This document shows positions 28,743 to 39,337 of a stretch of 63,884 nucleotides of DNA, in pieces. The stretch's first letter is position 1, and each line of letters starts with the position of its first letter. The notes under the pieces are model-generated. The model did not search any database, was not told the origin of the DNA, and saw only the letters and a program-made list of their open reading frames with translations. Both the position numbers and the translations under genes were made by a program. The DNA is from Yersinia vastinensis (GTDB lineage Bacteria > Pseudomonadota > Gammaproteobacteria > Enterobacterales > Enterobacteriaceae): contig NZ_CACVAF010000016.1 of NCBI RefSeq assembly GCF_902726565.1, positions 1-63,884 on the forward strand, given 5' to 3'.

Positions 28743-29695
28743 CTCTTGCCGCGTGGTTTGTGGCGTTTCTGCTTGATAGTTGGCTCGGTGACCCGCCGCA
28801 CTGGCCACATCCGGTGCGCTGGATTGGTAACCTAATCACCGTGCTACAACGGGCTATTCGCGCAGTGTGTCCTAGCGAGCGGGCGCTCAAGTGGGGAGGG
28901 GCGGTGTTGTGGATAGCGGTGGTGGGGATCACTTGGCTTATCAGTTGGGGGTTTTTATGGCTGATGGCTGAGATTAATCCGTGGCTTGGGTGGTTGGCGC
29001 AGGTGTGGATGATTTACACCTTGCTGGCCGGGCGCTGTCTGAGTGACGCGGCACTTTTGGTTTTTGATGCGCTGCAACAGGGGTCATTGGCGCAAAGTCG
29101 CGAAAAACTGTCATGGATTGTTGGGCGTGATACCTCGCAATTGGAGAAACCGCAAATTACCCGTGCGGTAGTCGAAACGGTAGCGGAGAACAGTGTCGAT
29201 GGCGTGATTGCACCGCTGTTCTTTCTGATGTTAGGGGGGGCGCCGTTGGCGATGGCGTACAAGGCAATCAATACCCTGGATTCGATGGTGGGGTACAAAA
29301 CTCCGAAATACCGGGCTATCGGCTATGTATCGGCGCGCATGGATGATTTGGCGAATGGGATCCCCGCCCGACTGAGCTGGCTGCTATTGAGTGCGGCAGC
29401 GTGGCTTATTCGGGCCGATTATCGGCAGGCGCTGCGGATTGGCTGGCGTGACCGTTATCAACATTCCAGTCCGAATTGTGCTTGGTCAGAGGCCACGGTG
29501 GCGGGTGCGCTGGGGATACGCCTTGGCGGCCCGAATGAATACTTTGGTGAGCGGGTAGAAAAACCTTGGATTGGCGATGAGCGGCGCGACGTCGCACTGA
29601 GCGATATCCCGCGCAGCATCCATTTGATGAAGGTGGCGTCGTTACTCGCCCTTTTACTGTTTGCCCTGATCCATCTGCTGCTCGTTGGCATTTAA
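28739..29695 (+). CDS. cbiB: CbiB, adenosylcobinamide-phosphate synthase
   Basis: This 318-residue inner-membrane protein attaches (R)-1-aminopropan-2-ol phosphate, made by PduX and CobD, to adenosylcobyric acid. It shows four to five hydrophobic segments and the conserved FLLDSWLGDPPHWPHPVRW start, AVVETVAENSVDGVIAPLF and YKAINTLDSMVGY stretches. It overlaps cbiA at ATGA and is followed by cbiC after 13 bases. Confidence 0.96.
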   Translation: MTLAAWFVAFLLDSWLGDPPHWPHPVRWIGNLITVLQRAIRAVCPSERALKWGGAVLWIAVVGITWLISWGFLWLMAEINPWLGWLAQVWMIYTLLAGRCLSDAALLVFDALQQGSLAQSREKLSWIVGRDTSQLEKPQITRAVVETVAENSVDGVIAPLFFLMLGGAPLAMAYKAINTLDSMVGYKTPKYRAIGYVSARMDDLANGIPARLSWLLLSAAAWLIRADYRQALRIGWRDRYQHSSPNCAWSEATVAGALGIRLGGPNEYFGERVEKPWIGDERRDVALSDIPRSIHLMKVASLLALLLFALIHLLLVGI

Positions 29696-29708
29696 TAAGG
29701 ATAACCTG

Positions 29709-30341
29709 ATGAACTATATAAAGAACCCGCAAAAAATAGAGCAAAACAGCTTTGCGATTATTGGCGACATCATTGCCAATGAGCGGCCCGATTATGTTTT
29801 TGTCAGTGAAATGCACGAAGCGGTGATCAAGCGGGTTATCCATACCACGGCAGATTTTGACTGGTTGGATATTTTGCATTTTTCACCAGAGGTGCTGACC
29901 CGCATTGCTGACGGGATCAGCCGAGGTTGCACCTTGTACACCGACACCACCATGGCAATGTCCGGTATCAATAAAACCCTATTAGCGCAGATGGGCTGCG
30001 AATGCCGCTGCTATATCAGTGACCCTCGGGTGGTGGACAGTGCGCCCAGACAGGGCATTACCCGTTCGATGGCAGCGGTGGATGTTGCACTGGCGGAGCC
30101 GGGCGAAAAACTGTTTGTGTTTGGCAATGCGCCAACGGCCTTATTCCGTCTGCTGGAGCGTCAGGCAGATCCGGTGGCGGTCATTGGTGTGCCCGTCGGC
30201 TTTGTTGGGGCGGCGGAATCTAAAGACGCGCTACTTGAGAGTGACTTGCCGTGCATTGCGGCACTGGGACGTAAAGGCGGTAGCAATGTGGCCGCCGCCA
30301 TTATTAACGCCATCCTCTATCAGTTAAGGGGGGCATTATGA
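29709..30341 (+). CDS. cbiC: CbiC, cobalt-precorrin-8 methylmutase
   Basis: This 210-residue enzyme moves the methyl group from C-11 to C-12 to make cobyrinic acid. The start at 29709 is preceded by AAGGAT at a good distance and gives the usual N-terminus ([15 protein letters not shown]); an upstream in-frame start at 29685 lies inside cbiB. [12 protein letters not shown] sequence (here [12 protein letters not shown]) carries the catalytic histidine. It overlaps cbiD by 4 bases. Confidence 0.95.
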   Translation: MNYIKNPQKIEQNSFAIIGDIIANERPDYVFVSEMHEAVIKRVIHTTADFDWLDILHFSPEVLTRIADGISRGCTLYTDTTMAMSGINKTLLAQMGCECRCYISDPRVVDSAPRQGITRSMAAVDVALAEPGEKLFVFGNAPTALFRLLERQADPVAVIGVPVGFVGAAESKDALLESDLPCIAALGRKGGSNVAAAIINAILYQLRGAL

Positions 30342-31519
30342 GTGACAATCTGGTTAATGAGGAGCTGGTCAGTGATGACGCTGCGCTACAAAACCAGCAA
30401 TTAGACAGTATTTGGCATAACGGCAAGCAATACCGTAAAGGCTATACCACCGGATCTTGTGCTACAGCTGCGGCTAAAGTGGCTGCGCTGATGGTGTTAC
30501 GCCAACAAGTGATTGACCAGATTTCGATTGTTACGCCATCCGGTGTCACCCTGTGCCTAAATGTTGAGCAACCACTGATTGAGGGCCAACAAGCCACAGC
30601 GGCGATTCTTAAGGATGGCGGTGATGATATTGATGCCACCCACGGCATGTTGATTTTTGCCCGCGTGACCCTAACGGATAAAACTGATATCACCTTACGC
30701 GGTGGCGAAGGGGTGGGCACCGTCACTCGCAAGGGTATTGGCTTGCCGGTGGGGAGCAGTGCCATTAATCGTACTCCGCGCCAAACTATCGAAGCCGCAG
30801 TGCGTGAAGTTATCGGTCCATTACGTGGGGCGGAGGTTGAAATCTTTGCTCCAGAGGGCGAAGAGCGGGCAAAGAAAACATACAACGGGCGACTGGGAAT
30901 CTTGGGGGGGATCTCCATCATCGGTACCACTGGCATTGTGACGCCGATGTCGGAAGAGAGTTGGAAACGTTCATTGGCGTTGGAGCTGGAGATGAAGCGC
31001 GCGGCCGGTGAGGACCGAGTTATTCTGGTGCCAGGTAACCATGGTGAACGTTTTGTACGTGACCATTTGGGCCTTGATAGCCAACGGGTGGTCACGATGA
31101 GTAACTTCGTCGGCTATATGCTGCAAGAAACCGTGCGGCTGGGTTTTCGCCATGTCCTGTTGGTAGGGCACCCCGGCAAGTTAGTTAAAGTGGCTGCCGG
31201 TATCTTTCACACTCACAGCCACATTGCTGACGGTCGTATGGAGACATTAGTGGCACATCTGGCTCTGATGGGTGCACCACATGCTCTGTTACTTGAAGTG
31301 AATCAATGCGATACCACCGAGGCGGCAATGGAATTGATTGCCGATCAGGGCTGGGAAGGCGTGTACTCGCGCATTGCAGAACGCATCTGCGAACGTATTG
31401 CCGAGATGATGCGTTTCTCCGTTAATCCTCCGCAGTGTGACGCTATTTTATTCTCTTTTGATAATCAGGTTCTGGGGAGTAACCGCCCGCTGGGTGACAT
31501 TGTGGAGGTTCTACGATGA
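30338..31519 (+). CDS. cbiD: CbiD, cobalt-precorrin-5B C1-methyltransferase
   Basis: This 393-residue protein methylates C-1 of the corrin ring in the anaerobic pathway. The [18 protein letters not shown]-terminal signature and [18 protein letters not shown] are family hallmarks. GGGG seven bases before the ATG supports the start, and the gene overlaps cbiC at ATGA. It is slightly longer at the N-terminus than the Salmonella protein. Confidence 0.95.
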   Translation: MSDNLVNEELVSDDAALQNQQLDSIWHNGKQYRKGYTTGSCATAAAKVAALMVLRQQVIDQISIVTPSGVTLCLNVEQPLIEGQQATAAILKDGGDDIDATHGMLIFARVTLTDKTDITLRGGEGVGTVTRKGIGLPVGSSAINRTPRQTIEAAVREVIGPLRGAEVEIFAPEGEERAKKTYNGRLGILGGISIIGTTGIVTPMSEESWKRSLALELEMKRAAGEDRVILVPGNHGERFVRDHLGLDSQRVVTMSNFVGYMLQETVRLGFRHVLLVGHPGKLVKVAAGIFHTHSHIADGRMETLVAHLALMGAPHALLLEVNQCDTTEAAMELIADQGWEGVYSRIAERICERIAEMMRFSVNPPQCDAILFSFDNQVLGSNRPLGDIVEVLR

Positions 31520-32118
31520 TTACTGTTGTGGGGATTGGCCCCGGAGGCACCGAATATCTTACCCCCAATGCCCGGCATGCTATTGAACAGGCCGAGGTCT
31601 TGGTGGGGGGGAAACGCCATCTGGCGACATTTAGCGGCAATATTAAACAGAGCCGCCTATTGGATGCTGACTTACTGGGGTTATTGGAGTGGCTAGATAG
31701 CCATAAAGATCGCGCCATTGTGGTGCTAGCCTCTGGTGATCCTTTGCTATTTGGCATTGGCAAATTGCTGGCCGCAAACTTCAGTCCCGAGGAGTTACAT
31801 ATCGTCCCCGGCATTAGCGCGATTCAATATCTGTGTGCCAAAGTCTCGCTGGATATGAACGACCTTTTTCTTACGAGCAGTCATGGGCGAGAACCTGATT
31901 TTGACTGGATTTTTCAGCACGACAAAGTGGCGATGGTGACCGACGGCATTATCGGCCCACGTGCGATTGCTGATGCTCTACATCAACGTGGTCTGTCTCG
32001 TACCTTGATTATTGGTGAAAATCTCTCACAACCTGACGAACGAATTCACCGCCTGCCAGTCGAGCAGGTAGCGACCCGCTATGACATGAATGTGGTGGTG
32101 ATCCTCAATGAGAGATGA
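31516..32118 (+). CDS. cbiE: CbiE, cobalt-precorrin-7 C5-methyltransferase
   Basis: This 200-residue SAM-dependent tetrapyrrole methylase carries [15 protein letters not shown] at the N-terminus and [13 protein letters not shown], the typical product-site motif. It methylates C-5 and works with CbiT, which methylates C-15 and decarboxylates. The genes overlap by 11 bases; in other organisms the two are fused as CobL. Start and stop both overlap neighbours. Confidence 0.95.
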   Translation: MITVVGIGPGGTEYLTPNARHAIEQAEVLVGGKRHLATFSGNIKQSRLLDADLLGLLEWLDSHKDRAIVVLASGDPLLFGIGKLLAANFSPEELHIVPGISAIQYLCAKVSLDMNDLFLTSSHGREPDFDWIFQHDKVAMVTDGIIGPRAIADALHQRGLSRTLIIGENLSQPDERIHRLPVEQVATRYDMNVVVILNER

Positions 32119-32704
32119 ACTGTTCTTACGTGGGCAAAAAGTCCCCATGACCAAAGAAGTCGTGCGAGCACTGGCACTGGAACGATTGGTGTTACCCGGT
32201 GCGGCTCATCTGATTGATGTGGGCGCGGGCACTGGCAGTGTGGCACTGGAAGCAGCACTACGGTTCCCCAAGCTCAACGTGACAGCGATTGAGCGCAATC
32301 CGGTAGCCCTTGAGTTAATCGCTGAAAACCGCCAACGGTTGGGATGCAACAATGTGGCCGTTATTGCTGGCATCGCGCCACTGCCACTGGCAGACAAAGC
32401 CGACGCCATTTTTATCGGCGGCAGCGGTGGCCATTTGACTGATCTCATCGACTGGGCGCTGATGATGTTAAACCCCGGAGGTCGTTTGGTAATGACCTTT
32501 ATTTTGCTCAATAACCTGAATGATGCACTCAGCCATTTAGACCGGTTGGCGCACTCCCAGACCTTCGCCATCAGCCAGTTGGACTGTGTTCAATTGCAAC
32601 TCTCCACCCTGACCCCCTTAGGCAGCGGGCACTACTTTAAACCGAACAATCCAACTTATCTTATTTCCTGCCACAAGGAGCCGCGCAATGTCCGAGCATC
32701 TTAG
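32108..32704 (+). CDS. cbiT: CbiT, cobalt-precorrin-6B C15-methyltransferase (decarboxylating)
   Basis: This 198-residue protein has a Rossmann-type SAM methyltransferase fold rather than the tetrapyrrole methylase fold: [14 protein letters not shown] is the SAM-binding motif and [15 protein letters not shown] follows. It methylates C-15 and removes the acetate carboxyl at C-12. It lies between cbiE and cbiF and overlaps both. Confidence 0.95.
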   Translation: MRDELFLRGQKVPMTKEVVRALALERLVLPGAAHLIDVGAGTGSVALEAALRFPKLNVTAIERNPVALELIAENRQRLGCNNVAVIAGIAPLPLADKADAIFIGGSGGHLTDLIDWALMMLNPGGRLVMTFILLNNLNDALSHLDRLAHSQTFAISQLDCVQLQLSTLTPLGSGHYFKPNNPTYLISCHKEPRNVRAS

Positions 32705-33494
32705 TTCTGTTCCATCATCAGTCACCCCCGAATGGGATACACAAAAAGTCTGGTTTGTCGGTGCTGGCCCCGGTGATAAAGAGTTGATTACGCTCAAAGG
32801 CTACCGTTTGTTGCAACAAGCGCAAGTCGTTATCTATGCCGGATCGTTGATCAATACCGAACTGCTGGAGTACTGCTCGCCACAGGCGCATTGCTACGAC
32901 AGCGCGAGTTTGAATCTGGAGCAAATTATCCAGTTGATGGTGGAAGGGGTTCGGGCGGGCAAATTGGTGGTGCGGTTACAAACCGGTGACCTTTCTTTAT
33001 ATGGTTCCATTCGTGAGCAGGGGGAAGTGTTGGGTGAGCATGGCATTGGCTTTGTGTCAGTGCCGGGAGTCAGTGCTTTTCTGGGGGCAGCAGCACAATT
33101 GGGCGTGGAATACACCGTACCTGAAGTGGCGCAAAGCCTGATTATCACCCGGATTGAAGGGCGCACACCAATGCCACCACTGGAGCAACTGGAGTCTTTT
33201 GCGGCACACCAAACATCAATGGCTATTTTCTTGTCGGTGCAAGAAATGGACCGAGTTGCAGAGCGTTTGATCGCGGGGGGCTATCCGGCGACGACGCCAG
33301 TGGCAGTGGTATACAAAGCCACTTGGGCTGAAAGTCGTACCGTGCGCGGCACATTAACAAACATTGCTGAATTGGTACGGGCCGCAGGTATTCATAAAAC
33401 CGCCTTAATTTTGGTGGGGGCCTTCTTGGGTGATGAATACCACTATTCCAAACTCTATGACGCGGGGTTCAGTCATGAATATCGTCAAGCCTGA
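32688..33494 (+). CDS. cbiF: CbiF, cobalt-precorrin-4 C11-methyltransferase
   Basis: This 268-residue tetrapyrrole methylase has [19 protein letters not shown] at the N-terminus and [16 protein letters not shown]. It methylates C-11. It is about eleven residues longer than the Salmonella protein, all before the fold (a Ser/Pro-rich start). It overlaps cbiT by 17 bases and cbiG by 20. Confidence 0.95.
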   Translation: MSEHLSSVPSSVTPEWDTQKVWFVGAGPGDKELITLKGYRLLQQAQVVIYAGSLINTELLEYCSPQAHCYDSASLNLEQIIQLMVEGVRAGKLVVRLQTGDLSLYGSIREQGEVLGEHGIGFVSVPGVSAFLGAAAQLGVEYTVPEVAQSLIITRIEGRTPMPPLEQLESFAAHQTSMAIFLSVQEMDRVAERLIAGGYPATTPVAVVYKATWAESRTVRGTLTNIAELVRAAGIHKTALILVGAFLGDEYHYSKLYDAGFSHEYRQA

Positions 33495-34530
33495 ATCGAT
33501 AGCCGTTTTTTGCCTCACTCCGGGCGGAGTACGGCTCGCTCGACGTTTGAAAATGCATCTGCCACTGACCTGTTTTACCAGTGACAAATTGCTGGAATCG
33601 GGTTTTTTACCATTTAACGGTAGCTTCGGTGACACGCTACGTGAGGCCTTCAAACACTACTCGGCGCTCGTGGTGGTTGGGGCTATCGGCCTGACCGTGC
33701 GAGTTATTGCGCCGTTGGTCAATGACAAGATGACGGACCCCGCGGTAGTTGTGATTGATGAGCGCGGGCAGCACGTGATCAGTTTGCTGTCGGGTCATGT
33801 GGGCGGTGCCAATACGTTAACCCGCTATCTGGCGGGGATTTTGGGGGCGGATCCGGTGATAACGACTGCCACCGATGTTAATGAGATGGCGGCACTGGAC
33901 ACTTTAGCGACCCAATTAGATGCCGAAATGCAGGATTTCCGCCACGCGGTCAAAGTGGTCAATCAAATGTTGGTCAGTGAGCAAAAAGTTGGGTTGTGGT
34001 GGGACACGCCATTGATCTCTGAGCGTGAACGCTGCGATACCCGTGGCTTTGTGCCCGTAGATTCATTGGATGCGCTTCCCTCATTGGATGCCTTAGTGTG
34101 CATCACTCTACGCGACTCGTTGCCGTCACTGCCATTGCCTGTTTACAAATTAGTGCCGCGCCGAGTGGTTGCAGGTATTGGTTGTCGCCGCGCGACCTCA
34201 CTGCAAACACTGGTTGAATTGCTGCAACAGCAAATGGCTGAGAATCACTTCGACGTGATGGCGCTGCGGGCGATTGGCAGTGTCACCATCAAAAAAGACG
34301 AACCCGCACTGCACCAACTAGCACAGTGCTGGCGGGTGCCCTTCGAGCTGTTCAGTGTGGGCGAGTTGAGCCGCCACGAACAGCGTTTTCCTGCTTCTGA
34401 TTTTGTCCGCCAAACGGTGGGTGTCGGCAGCGTGTCACAACCGGTCGCCTGGCTGATGAGCGACGGTAAATTGGTTGGCAATACTCTGCGTCAGCAGGGC
34501 GTCACCATCACTCTGGGAGTATCGCATTAA
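33475..34530 (+). CDS. cbiG: CbiG, cobalt-precorrin-5A hydrolase
   Basis: This 351-residue enzyme opens the delta-lactone of cobalt-precorrin-5A and releases the C-20 two-carbon unit as acetaldehyde, the ring-contraction step of the anaerobic route. The [14 protein letters not shown] and [15 protein letters not shown] motifs are typical. The start at 33475 gives the normal N-terminus and exactly the Salmonella length; the in-frame ATG at 33430 lies deeper within cbiF. Confidence 0.94.
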   Translation: MNIVKPESIAVFCLTPGGVRLARRLKMHLPLTCFTSDKLLESGFLPFNGSFGDTLREAFKHYSALVVVGAIGLTVRVIAPLVNDKMTDPAVVVIDERGQHVISLLSGHVGGANTLTRYLAGILGADPVITTATDVNEMAALDTLATQLDAEMQDFRHAVKVVNQMLVSEQKVGLWWDTPLISERERCDTRGFVPVDSLDALPSLDALVCITLRDSLPSLPLPVYKLVPRRVVAGIGCRRATSLQTLVELLQQQMAENHFDVMALRAIGSVTIKKDEPALHQLAQCWRVPFELFSVGELSRHEQRFPASDFVRQTVGVGSVSQPVAWLMSDGKLVGNTLRQQGVTITLGVSH

Positions 34531-35255
34531 TGTTAACCGTGATTGGCATTGGACCGGGCAGTGAATCGATGATGACGCAGGAAGCGATTGCGGCAATCCG
34601 CGAAGCTGAAATTATCGTCGGTTATAAAACCTATACCCATCTGGTCAAGCCCCTGACTGGGGATAAGCAGGTGATCAAAACCGGTATGTGCAAAGAGATT
34701 GAGCGCTGCCAAACCGCAATTGATTTGGCGCTGGCCGGGCATAACGTGGCGCTAATTAGCAGTGGTGATGCCGGTATTTATGGCATGGCCGGATTGGTTT
34801 TGGAGTTGGTCACGCAACAAAAGTTGGTTTTGGAAGTGCGGTTGGTGGCCGGGATTACCGCCAGTATTGCCGCAGCCTCCTTACTTGGCGCACCACTAAT
34901 GCATGATTTTTGTCATATCAGCTTGAGTGACTTGATGACGCCATGGGCCGTGATTGAGAAACGCATTATCGCCGCAGCACAGGCTGATTTTGTTATCTGT
35001 TTCTATAACCCGCGCAGCCGTGGCCGCGAAGGGCATCTGGCACGCGCTTTTGAGTTAATGCAGCCATGGAAAAAAGCGGAAACTCCGGTTGGTGTGGTGA
35101 AAGCGGCGGGGCGTAAAAAACAGGAAAAATGGTTAACTACATTGGGCGAAATGGATTACGAACCGGTCGACATGACCAGTCTAGTGATCGTGGGTAACCA
35201 GGCTACATATTGCCGTGACGGGCTGATGATCACCCCTCGAGGTTATGCATTATGA
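34530..35255 (+). CDS. cbiH: CbiH, cobalt-precorrin-3 C17-methyltransferase
   Basis: This 241-residue tetrapyrrole methylase has VIGIGPGSESMMTQEA at the start and ISSGDAGIYGMAGL. It methylates C-17 and triggers ring contraction with lactone formation. Its ATG overlaps the last base of the cbiG stop codon (TAATG). It is followed by cbiJ with an overlap or a 13-base gap, depending on the cbiJ start. Confidence 0.95.
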   Translation: MLTVIGIGPGSESMMTQEAIAAIREAEIIVGYKTYTHLVKPLTGDKQVIKTGMCKEIERCQTAIDLALAGHNVALISSGDAGIYGMAGLVLELVTQQKLVLEVRLVAGITASIAAASLLGAPLMHDFCHISLSDLMTPWAVIEKRIIAAAQADFVICFYNPRSRGREGHLARAFELMQPWKKAETPVGVVKAAGRKKQEKWLTTLGEMDYEPVDMTSLVIVGNQATYCRDGLMITPRGYAL

Positions 35256-35268
35256 CGAGCAATTCATT

Positions 35269-36072
35269 ATGACTGGCCGCTATCCGCCGATTCATGTTTT
35301 TGGCGGCACCAGTGATGCACGGCTAATTTGTCAGTTGCTGGATACAGCCGGTGAGCGCTATAGCCTGTCAGTCGCCAGTGATGCGGGTTTGCAACTGGCG
35401 GGCGATATTCGCGGCGAGGTGGTGGTGGGGCGGATGGATACGGTGGCAATGGTCGATTTTCTTATCACTAGGCAAGTGCAATGGGTGATTGACGCATCGC
35501 ACCCATACGCCGAGCTACTCAGTGACAATGTGGTGGCCGCTTGCAGGCAAGCCTTTGTGCCACTAACTCGCTATGCGCGCCCGAGTGAAATTGAGGTGCT
35601 CAGTCACCCACTGCTACACAAAGTTGACAGTGTTACGGCCGCTTGTGCTGTAGCGCAGAAGTTGGGGGAGCGGATATTGCTCACGACCGGCAGCAAACAG
35701 TTGGCTGAGTATCAACAGGGGCTGACAGGTAAAACTCTGCTGGTGCGGGTATTGCCCACTGCTGATGTTCTGAGCCAATGCGAGGCATTGGGGCTAGGCG
35801 TGGGGAATATTATTGCGCTGCGTGGGCCATTTAGCGCGCAATTCAATCAGGCGCTGTATGAGTTTTGTCAACCGGATGTCGTCATCACCAAGGAGTCTGG
35901 CGCACAAGGCGGCTATCAAGAAAAAGTGGCTCCCTGTCTGGCGCTGAATCTTCCCTGCATTGTGGTGCGTCGCCCGGCCAGCGTGGTTTTGGACAATATT
36001 GGGCAGCAAGTCACGTCATTGGATGAATTTGCCCAGCATCTGACGCGCTGGCAGCAACAACGAGGACAATAA
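35269..36072 (+). CDS. cbiJ: CbiJ, cobalt-precorrin-6A reductase
   Basis: This 267-residue NADH-dependent reductase of the CobK/CbiJ family is recognised by the N-terminal IHVFGGTSDARLICQLL and by DASHPYAE. The start at 35269 gives a length near that of Salmonella (263); an ATG at 35245 overlapping cbiH would give 275 residues, and neither has a strong ribosome site. It precedes cbiK by one base. Confidence 0.92.
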   Translation: MTGRYPPIHVFGGTSDARLICQLLDTAGERYSLSVASDAGLQLAGDIRGEVVVGRMDTVAMVDFLITRQVQWVIDASHPYAELLSDNVVAACRQAFVPLTRYARPSEIEVLSHPLLHKVDSVTAACAVAQKLGERILLTTGSKQLAEYQQGLTGKTLLVRVLPTADVLSQCEALGLGVGNIIALRGPFSAQFNQALYEFCQPDVVITKESGAQGGYQEKVAPCLALNLPCIVVRRPASVVLDNIGQQVTSLDEFAQHLTRWQQQRGQ

Positions 36073-36073
36073 A

Positions 36074-36868
36074 ATGAAAAAAGCACTGTTGGTCATCAGT
36101 TTCGGCACCAGTTATGAACAAACCCGCCAAAAGAATATTGACGCTTGCGAGCAGCAACTGGCGGCAGCCTACAGCGATAGAGATGTGTTCCGTGCATTCA
36201 CTTCGGAAATGATTATTCGCAAGTTACGCAAACGTGATGGTTTGCTAATCAATAACCCGCGAGAAGCCCTAAAACTGTTGGCAGAGCAGGGCTATCAGGA
36301 TGTCGCGATTCAATCGTTGCATGTGATCAATGGCGATGAATACGAAAAAGTGGCCAATGAAGTGCGAGCTTTCAGTGACTGTTTTCATCATCTGGTGTTA
36401 GGCACGCCATTATTGAGCAGTTTTGCTGATTACCAGCAATTGCTGGTGGCGCTGCAAGCACAAATGCCGTCGCTGGCCGCTGATGAGCGTGTGGTCTTTA
36501 TGGGGCACGGTGCCAGTCACTATGCTTTTTCTGCCTATGCCTGCCTTGACCATTTAATGGCCTCACTGAATTTTCCTGCGCTGGTCGGAGCGGTCGAAAG
36601 CTACCCGGAAATCAGTCATATCATCACCCGGTTACAACAGCAGGGAGTGCGGAAAGTGCACTTAATGCCATTGATGTTGGTCGCGGGGGATCACGCTATC
36701 AACGATATGGCTTCAGATGAACCAGATTCATGGCAATCACAGTTGGAGGCAGCGGGTATTCGTGCCCAGTCATGGCTGCAAGGTTTGGGTGAAAACCCAT
36801 TGATTCGCCAGATGTTTGTTGAGCATTTAGATCATGCCTTACAACAAAAACAGCAGGAGGCAGCGTAA
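36074..36868 (+). CDS. cbiK: CbiK, anaerobic cobalt chelatase
   Basis: This 264-residue class II chelatase inserts Co2+ into sirohydrochlorin (factor II). KKALLVISFGTSYEQTR is the family start. Catalytic histidines lie in the MGHGASHYAF and LMLVAGDHAINDM segments. Its presence, with no CbiX or CobNST, places this operon in the enteric anaerobic class. It overlaps cbiL by one base. Confidence 0.96.
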   Translation: MKKALLVISFGTSYEQTRQKNIDACEQQLAAAYSDRDVFRAFTSEMIIRKLRKRDGLLINNPREALKLLAEQGYQDVAIQSLHVINGDEYEKVANEVRAFSDCFHHLVLGTPLLSSFADYQQLLVALQAQMPSLAADERVVFMGHGASHYAFSAYACLDHLMASLNFPALVGAVESYPEISHIITRLQQQGVRKVHLMPLMLVAGDHAINDMASDEPDSWQSQLEAAGIRAQSWLQGLGENPLIRQMFVEHLDHALQQKQQEAA

Positions 36869-37587
36869 TGAGCGGCAGACTTTATGCATTAGGGGTCGGC
36901 CCCGGTGCTAGCGATTTAATCACGGTACGTGCTGCACGGTTAGTCGCCCAACTCGATGTGTTGTATGCCCCCGCAGGACGTAAAGGCGGCGACAGCCTGG
37001 CATTGTCTATTGTGCGTGAATATTTATCACCGAATACCGAAATACGCACCTGTCATTTCCCGATGAGTGCTGATGACAGTGAGAAGCAAGCGGTATGGGA
37101 TGACGTGGCGCAGCAGCTGCAGGCGGAAGTGGAAAAAGGCCGTCAGGTTGGGTTTATCACTCTCGGTGATGCCATGTTATTTAGCACCTGGGTCTTTTTG
37201 TTAGAACGAATTGGTCGGCCCGATTGGTTGGAAATTGTTCCCGGCGTGACTTCTTTTGCTGCGATTGCCTCGCGCGCGGGTTTGCCGCTGGCGATGGAGC
37301 AGCAATCCCTAGCGATTATGTCTTGCACCGCACCACAAGCGGAGTTAGAGCGCGCATTGCGCGACCATGATTGTGTGGTGCTGATGAAAGTCTATGGCCG
37401 TTTTGCCCAAATACAGGCGCTGTTGGCGCGGTTAAATCTGTTCCCGCATGCGCTATTGATGTCGGAAGCCTCATTACCGGGGGAAGTATGCTGGCGTCAA
37501 CTCGATAGCGTTGCCGCAGATCAGCCACTGCCCTATTTCTCGACCATTTTAGTCAATAAGCAGCAGATCGTGAGTCGCGATGAGTAA
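36868..37587 (+). CDS. cbiL: CbiL, cobalt-factor-II C20-methyltransferase
   Basis: This 239-residue tetrapyrrole methylase methylates C-20. ALGVGPGASDLITVRAA and ITLGDAMLFSTWVFL are the SAM-enzyme motifs. It ends the block of ring-modifying enzymes. A 60-bp gap with a weak AT-rich hairpin near 37610-37630 separates it from the cobalt transporter genes, the largest gap before cobC in the operon. Confidence 0.95.
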   Translation: MSGRLYALGVGPGASDLITVRAARLVAQLDVLYAPAGRKGGDSLALSIVREYLSPNTEIRTCHFPMSADDSEKQAVWDDVAQQLQAEVEKGRQVGFITLGDAMLFSTWVFLLERIGRPDWLEIVPGVTSFAAIASRAGLPLAMEQQSLAIMSCTAPQAELERALRDHDCVVLMKVYGRFAQIQALLARLNLFPHALLMSEASLPGEVCWRQLDSVAADQPLPYFSTILVNKQQIVSRDE

Positions 37588-37647
37588 GTCAGTTCGAATA
37601 CGGGTGAGTTAAGTTTTTGCATAAAAAACTATTTAAAGGAATTCGAA

Positions 37648-38379
37648 ATGGAACAACAACTAAAGAAATTGTCATTCACCGGTTTGGCGATGGCAATACT
37701 CCTGACGATTGCCCCGAATGATGTTTTTGCAATGCACATTATGGAGGGGTTCTTACCACCGATGTGGGCGCTAGCTTGGTGGGTTCTGTTCTTGCCCTGT
37801 CTGTTTATGGGATTGGTACGGCTGAAACAGATTGTCGCGGAAGACAGTAATCAGAAAGTCCTGCTGGCACTGTGCGGTGCCTTTATTTTCGTGCTGTCGG
37901 CATTGAAAATTCCCTCAGTGACGGGGAGTTGCTCCCATCCAACCGGCGTTGGGCTAGCGGTTATCCTCTTTGGGCCGGTAGTGGTGGCCGTATTAGGGGC
38001 TATTGTGTTGTTATTCCAAGCCTTGTTGCTGGCACACGGAGGACTGACGACGCTGGGAGCTAACGGCATGTCGATGGCGGTTATTGGGCCGGTGGTGGGC
38101 TATCTGGTATGGAAAATGGCCTGTAAAGCGGGATTACGCCGTGATGTTGGGGTATTTCTGTGCGCGATGCTCGCAGATTTAACCACCTATTTTGTCACCT
38201 CTGTACAACTTGGTTTGGCCTTCCCCGACCCACAATTTGGTGTCAGCGGTTCGATTGTCAAATTTATGGGCGTGTTCTGCATTACCCAAATTCCGATTGC
38301 TATTGCTGAAGGGTTGTTAACCGTCATGATTTACGACCAGTTAACTAAACGCAAGCTCATTACTGCGGAGACTCACTAA
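37648..38379 (+). CDS. cbiM: CbiM, cobalt ECF transporter substrate-capture subunit
   Basis: This 243-residue membrane protein has a cleaved signal-like segment ending about [12 protein letters not shown]. The exposed Met-His at the new N-terminus is the metal-binding element of CbiM/NikM proteins. About seven hydrophobic segments follow, with [11 protein letters not shown], a further conserved metal-site segment. With CbiN, CbiQ and CbiO it imports Co2+ for CbiK. Confidence 0.95.
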   Translation: MEQQLKKLSFTGLAMAILLTIAPNDVFAMHIMEGFLPPMWALAWWVLFLPCLFMGLVRLKQIVAEDSNQKVLLALCGAFIFVLSALKIPSVTGSCSHPTGVGLAVILFGPVVVAVLGAIVLLFQALLLAHGGLTTLGANGMSMAVIGPVVGYLVWKMACKAGLRRDVGVFLCAMLADLTTYFVTSVQLGLAFPDPQFGVSGSIVKFMGVFCITQIPIAIAEGLLTVMIYDQLTKRKLITAETH

Positions 38380-38380
38380 C

Positions 38381-38662
38381 ATGAAAAAGACACTTATTCT
38401 GCTGGCAATGGTTATCGCTCTGGTTATCTTGCCATTCTTTATTAATCATGGTGGTGAATACGGCGGCTCTGATGGTGAAGCTGAAACCCTGATTCAGGTT
38501 ACTGCGCCACATTATGAACCGTGGTTCCAGCCTTTGTATGAACCGGCAAGCGGTGAAATTGAAAGCCTGTTATTCACGTTACAAGGCAGTATTGGGGCCG
38601 CGGTGATTTTCTATATCTTGGGCTATTACCGGGGGAAACGCGGTGAGCATGCTGGGGATTGA
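38381..38662 (+). CDS. cbiN: CbiN, small auxiliary subunit of the cobalt transporter
   Basis: This 93-residue protein has two membrane segments (about residues 3-20 and 66-84) flanking a periplasmic acidic loop. The segments ALVILPFFINHGGEYGG and PWFQPLYEPASGEIESLLF are typical. It begins one base after cbiM stops and overlaps cbiQ. In relatives CbiM and CbiN alone give basal cobalt uptake. Confidence 0.95.
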   Translation: MKKTLILLAMVIALVILPFFINHGGEYGGSDGEAETLIQVTAPHYEPWFQPLYEPASGEIESLLFTLQGSIGAAVIFYILGYYRGKRGEHAGD

Positions 38663-39326
38663 TAAACTAAGTTATCAAAGCCGCTGGCGACAGGCTGATC
38701 CCATCGGGAAACTGGTGCTGTATGGGGTCTTCCTGCTGCTGGCCATGTTGAGTCCACCGATGTATCAAGCACTGCTGTTGGTGTTCATCGCCGGATTGAC
38801 CTGCTATTTACTGCGGGTCGGCCCGCGTCGCTACCTGCGCTGGTTGGCCATCCCGCTCTCTTTCCTACTGGTGGGGTTGGTGACGATTGTGCTATCGCTC
38901 GCCCGCCAACCGGAAAGCTTGTGGTGGGGGGTGCAAATAGGCCATTGGTGGCTGGGTATTGATCGCGTAGGACTAATGACTGCGAATCAAACGTTGTGGC
39001 GCAGTCTGGCGGCATTGGCTGCGACCTTCTGGTTTGTGCTCAATACGCCGTTTCCGCAGCTGATTCAAATACTCAAACGCTGTCATGCTCCCCGATTGCT
39101 CACCGAGCAAATCCTGCTGACTTGGCGCTTTATTTTTATTTTGATTGAAGAGGCGGCGGCGATTCATCATGCGCAGTCTCTGAGATTTGGTTATATCTCA
39201 TTGCGAACTGGCTACCATTCGCTGGCAATGCTGGTCGGCATGCTATTTACCCGCGTGATGATTCGCTATCAACAGATGGTCATCTCGCTGGATATGAAAC
39301 TTTATCAGGGTGATTTCCACCTGTAA
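38649..39326 (+). CDS. cbiQ: CbiQ, cobalt ECF transporter membrane (T) component
   Basis: This 225-residue transmembrane coupling protein has LLTWRFIFILIEEA and the FTRVMIRYQQMVISLDMK region, near the ATPase-contact helices of T-components. The ATG at 38649 (MLGIDKLSYQSRW) gives exactly the Salmonella length and alignment; an in-frame GTG at 38643 is the alternative. It overlaps cbiN by 14 bases. Confidence 0.93.
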   Translation: MLGIDKLSYQSRWRQADPIGKLVLYGVFLLLAMLSPPMYQALLLVFIAGLTCYLLRVGPRRYLRWLAIPLSFLLVGLVTIVLSLARQPESLWWGVQIGHWWLGIDRVGLMTANQTLWRSLAALAATFWFVLNTPFPQLIQILKRCHAPRLLTEQILLTWRFIFILIEEAAAIHHAQSLRFGYISLRTGYHSLAMLVGMLFTRVMIRYQQMVISLDMKLYQGDFHL

Positions 39327-39337
39327 GGCAGGAGTTG

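Noticed and set aside
30442..31095. 217-codon open frame antisense to cbiD
   Set aside because: It lies wholly inside a well-conserved gene, is rich in Ser, Arg and Pro as expected of a reverse-frame shadow, and resembles no known protein.
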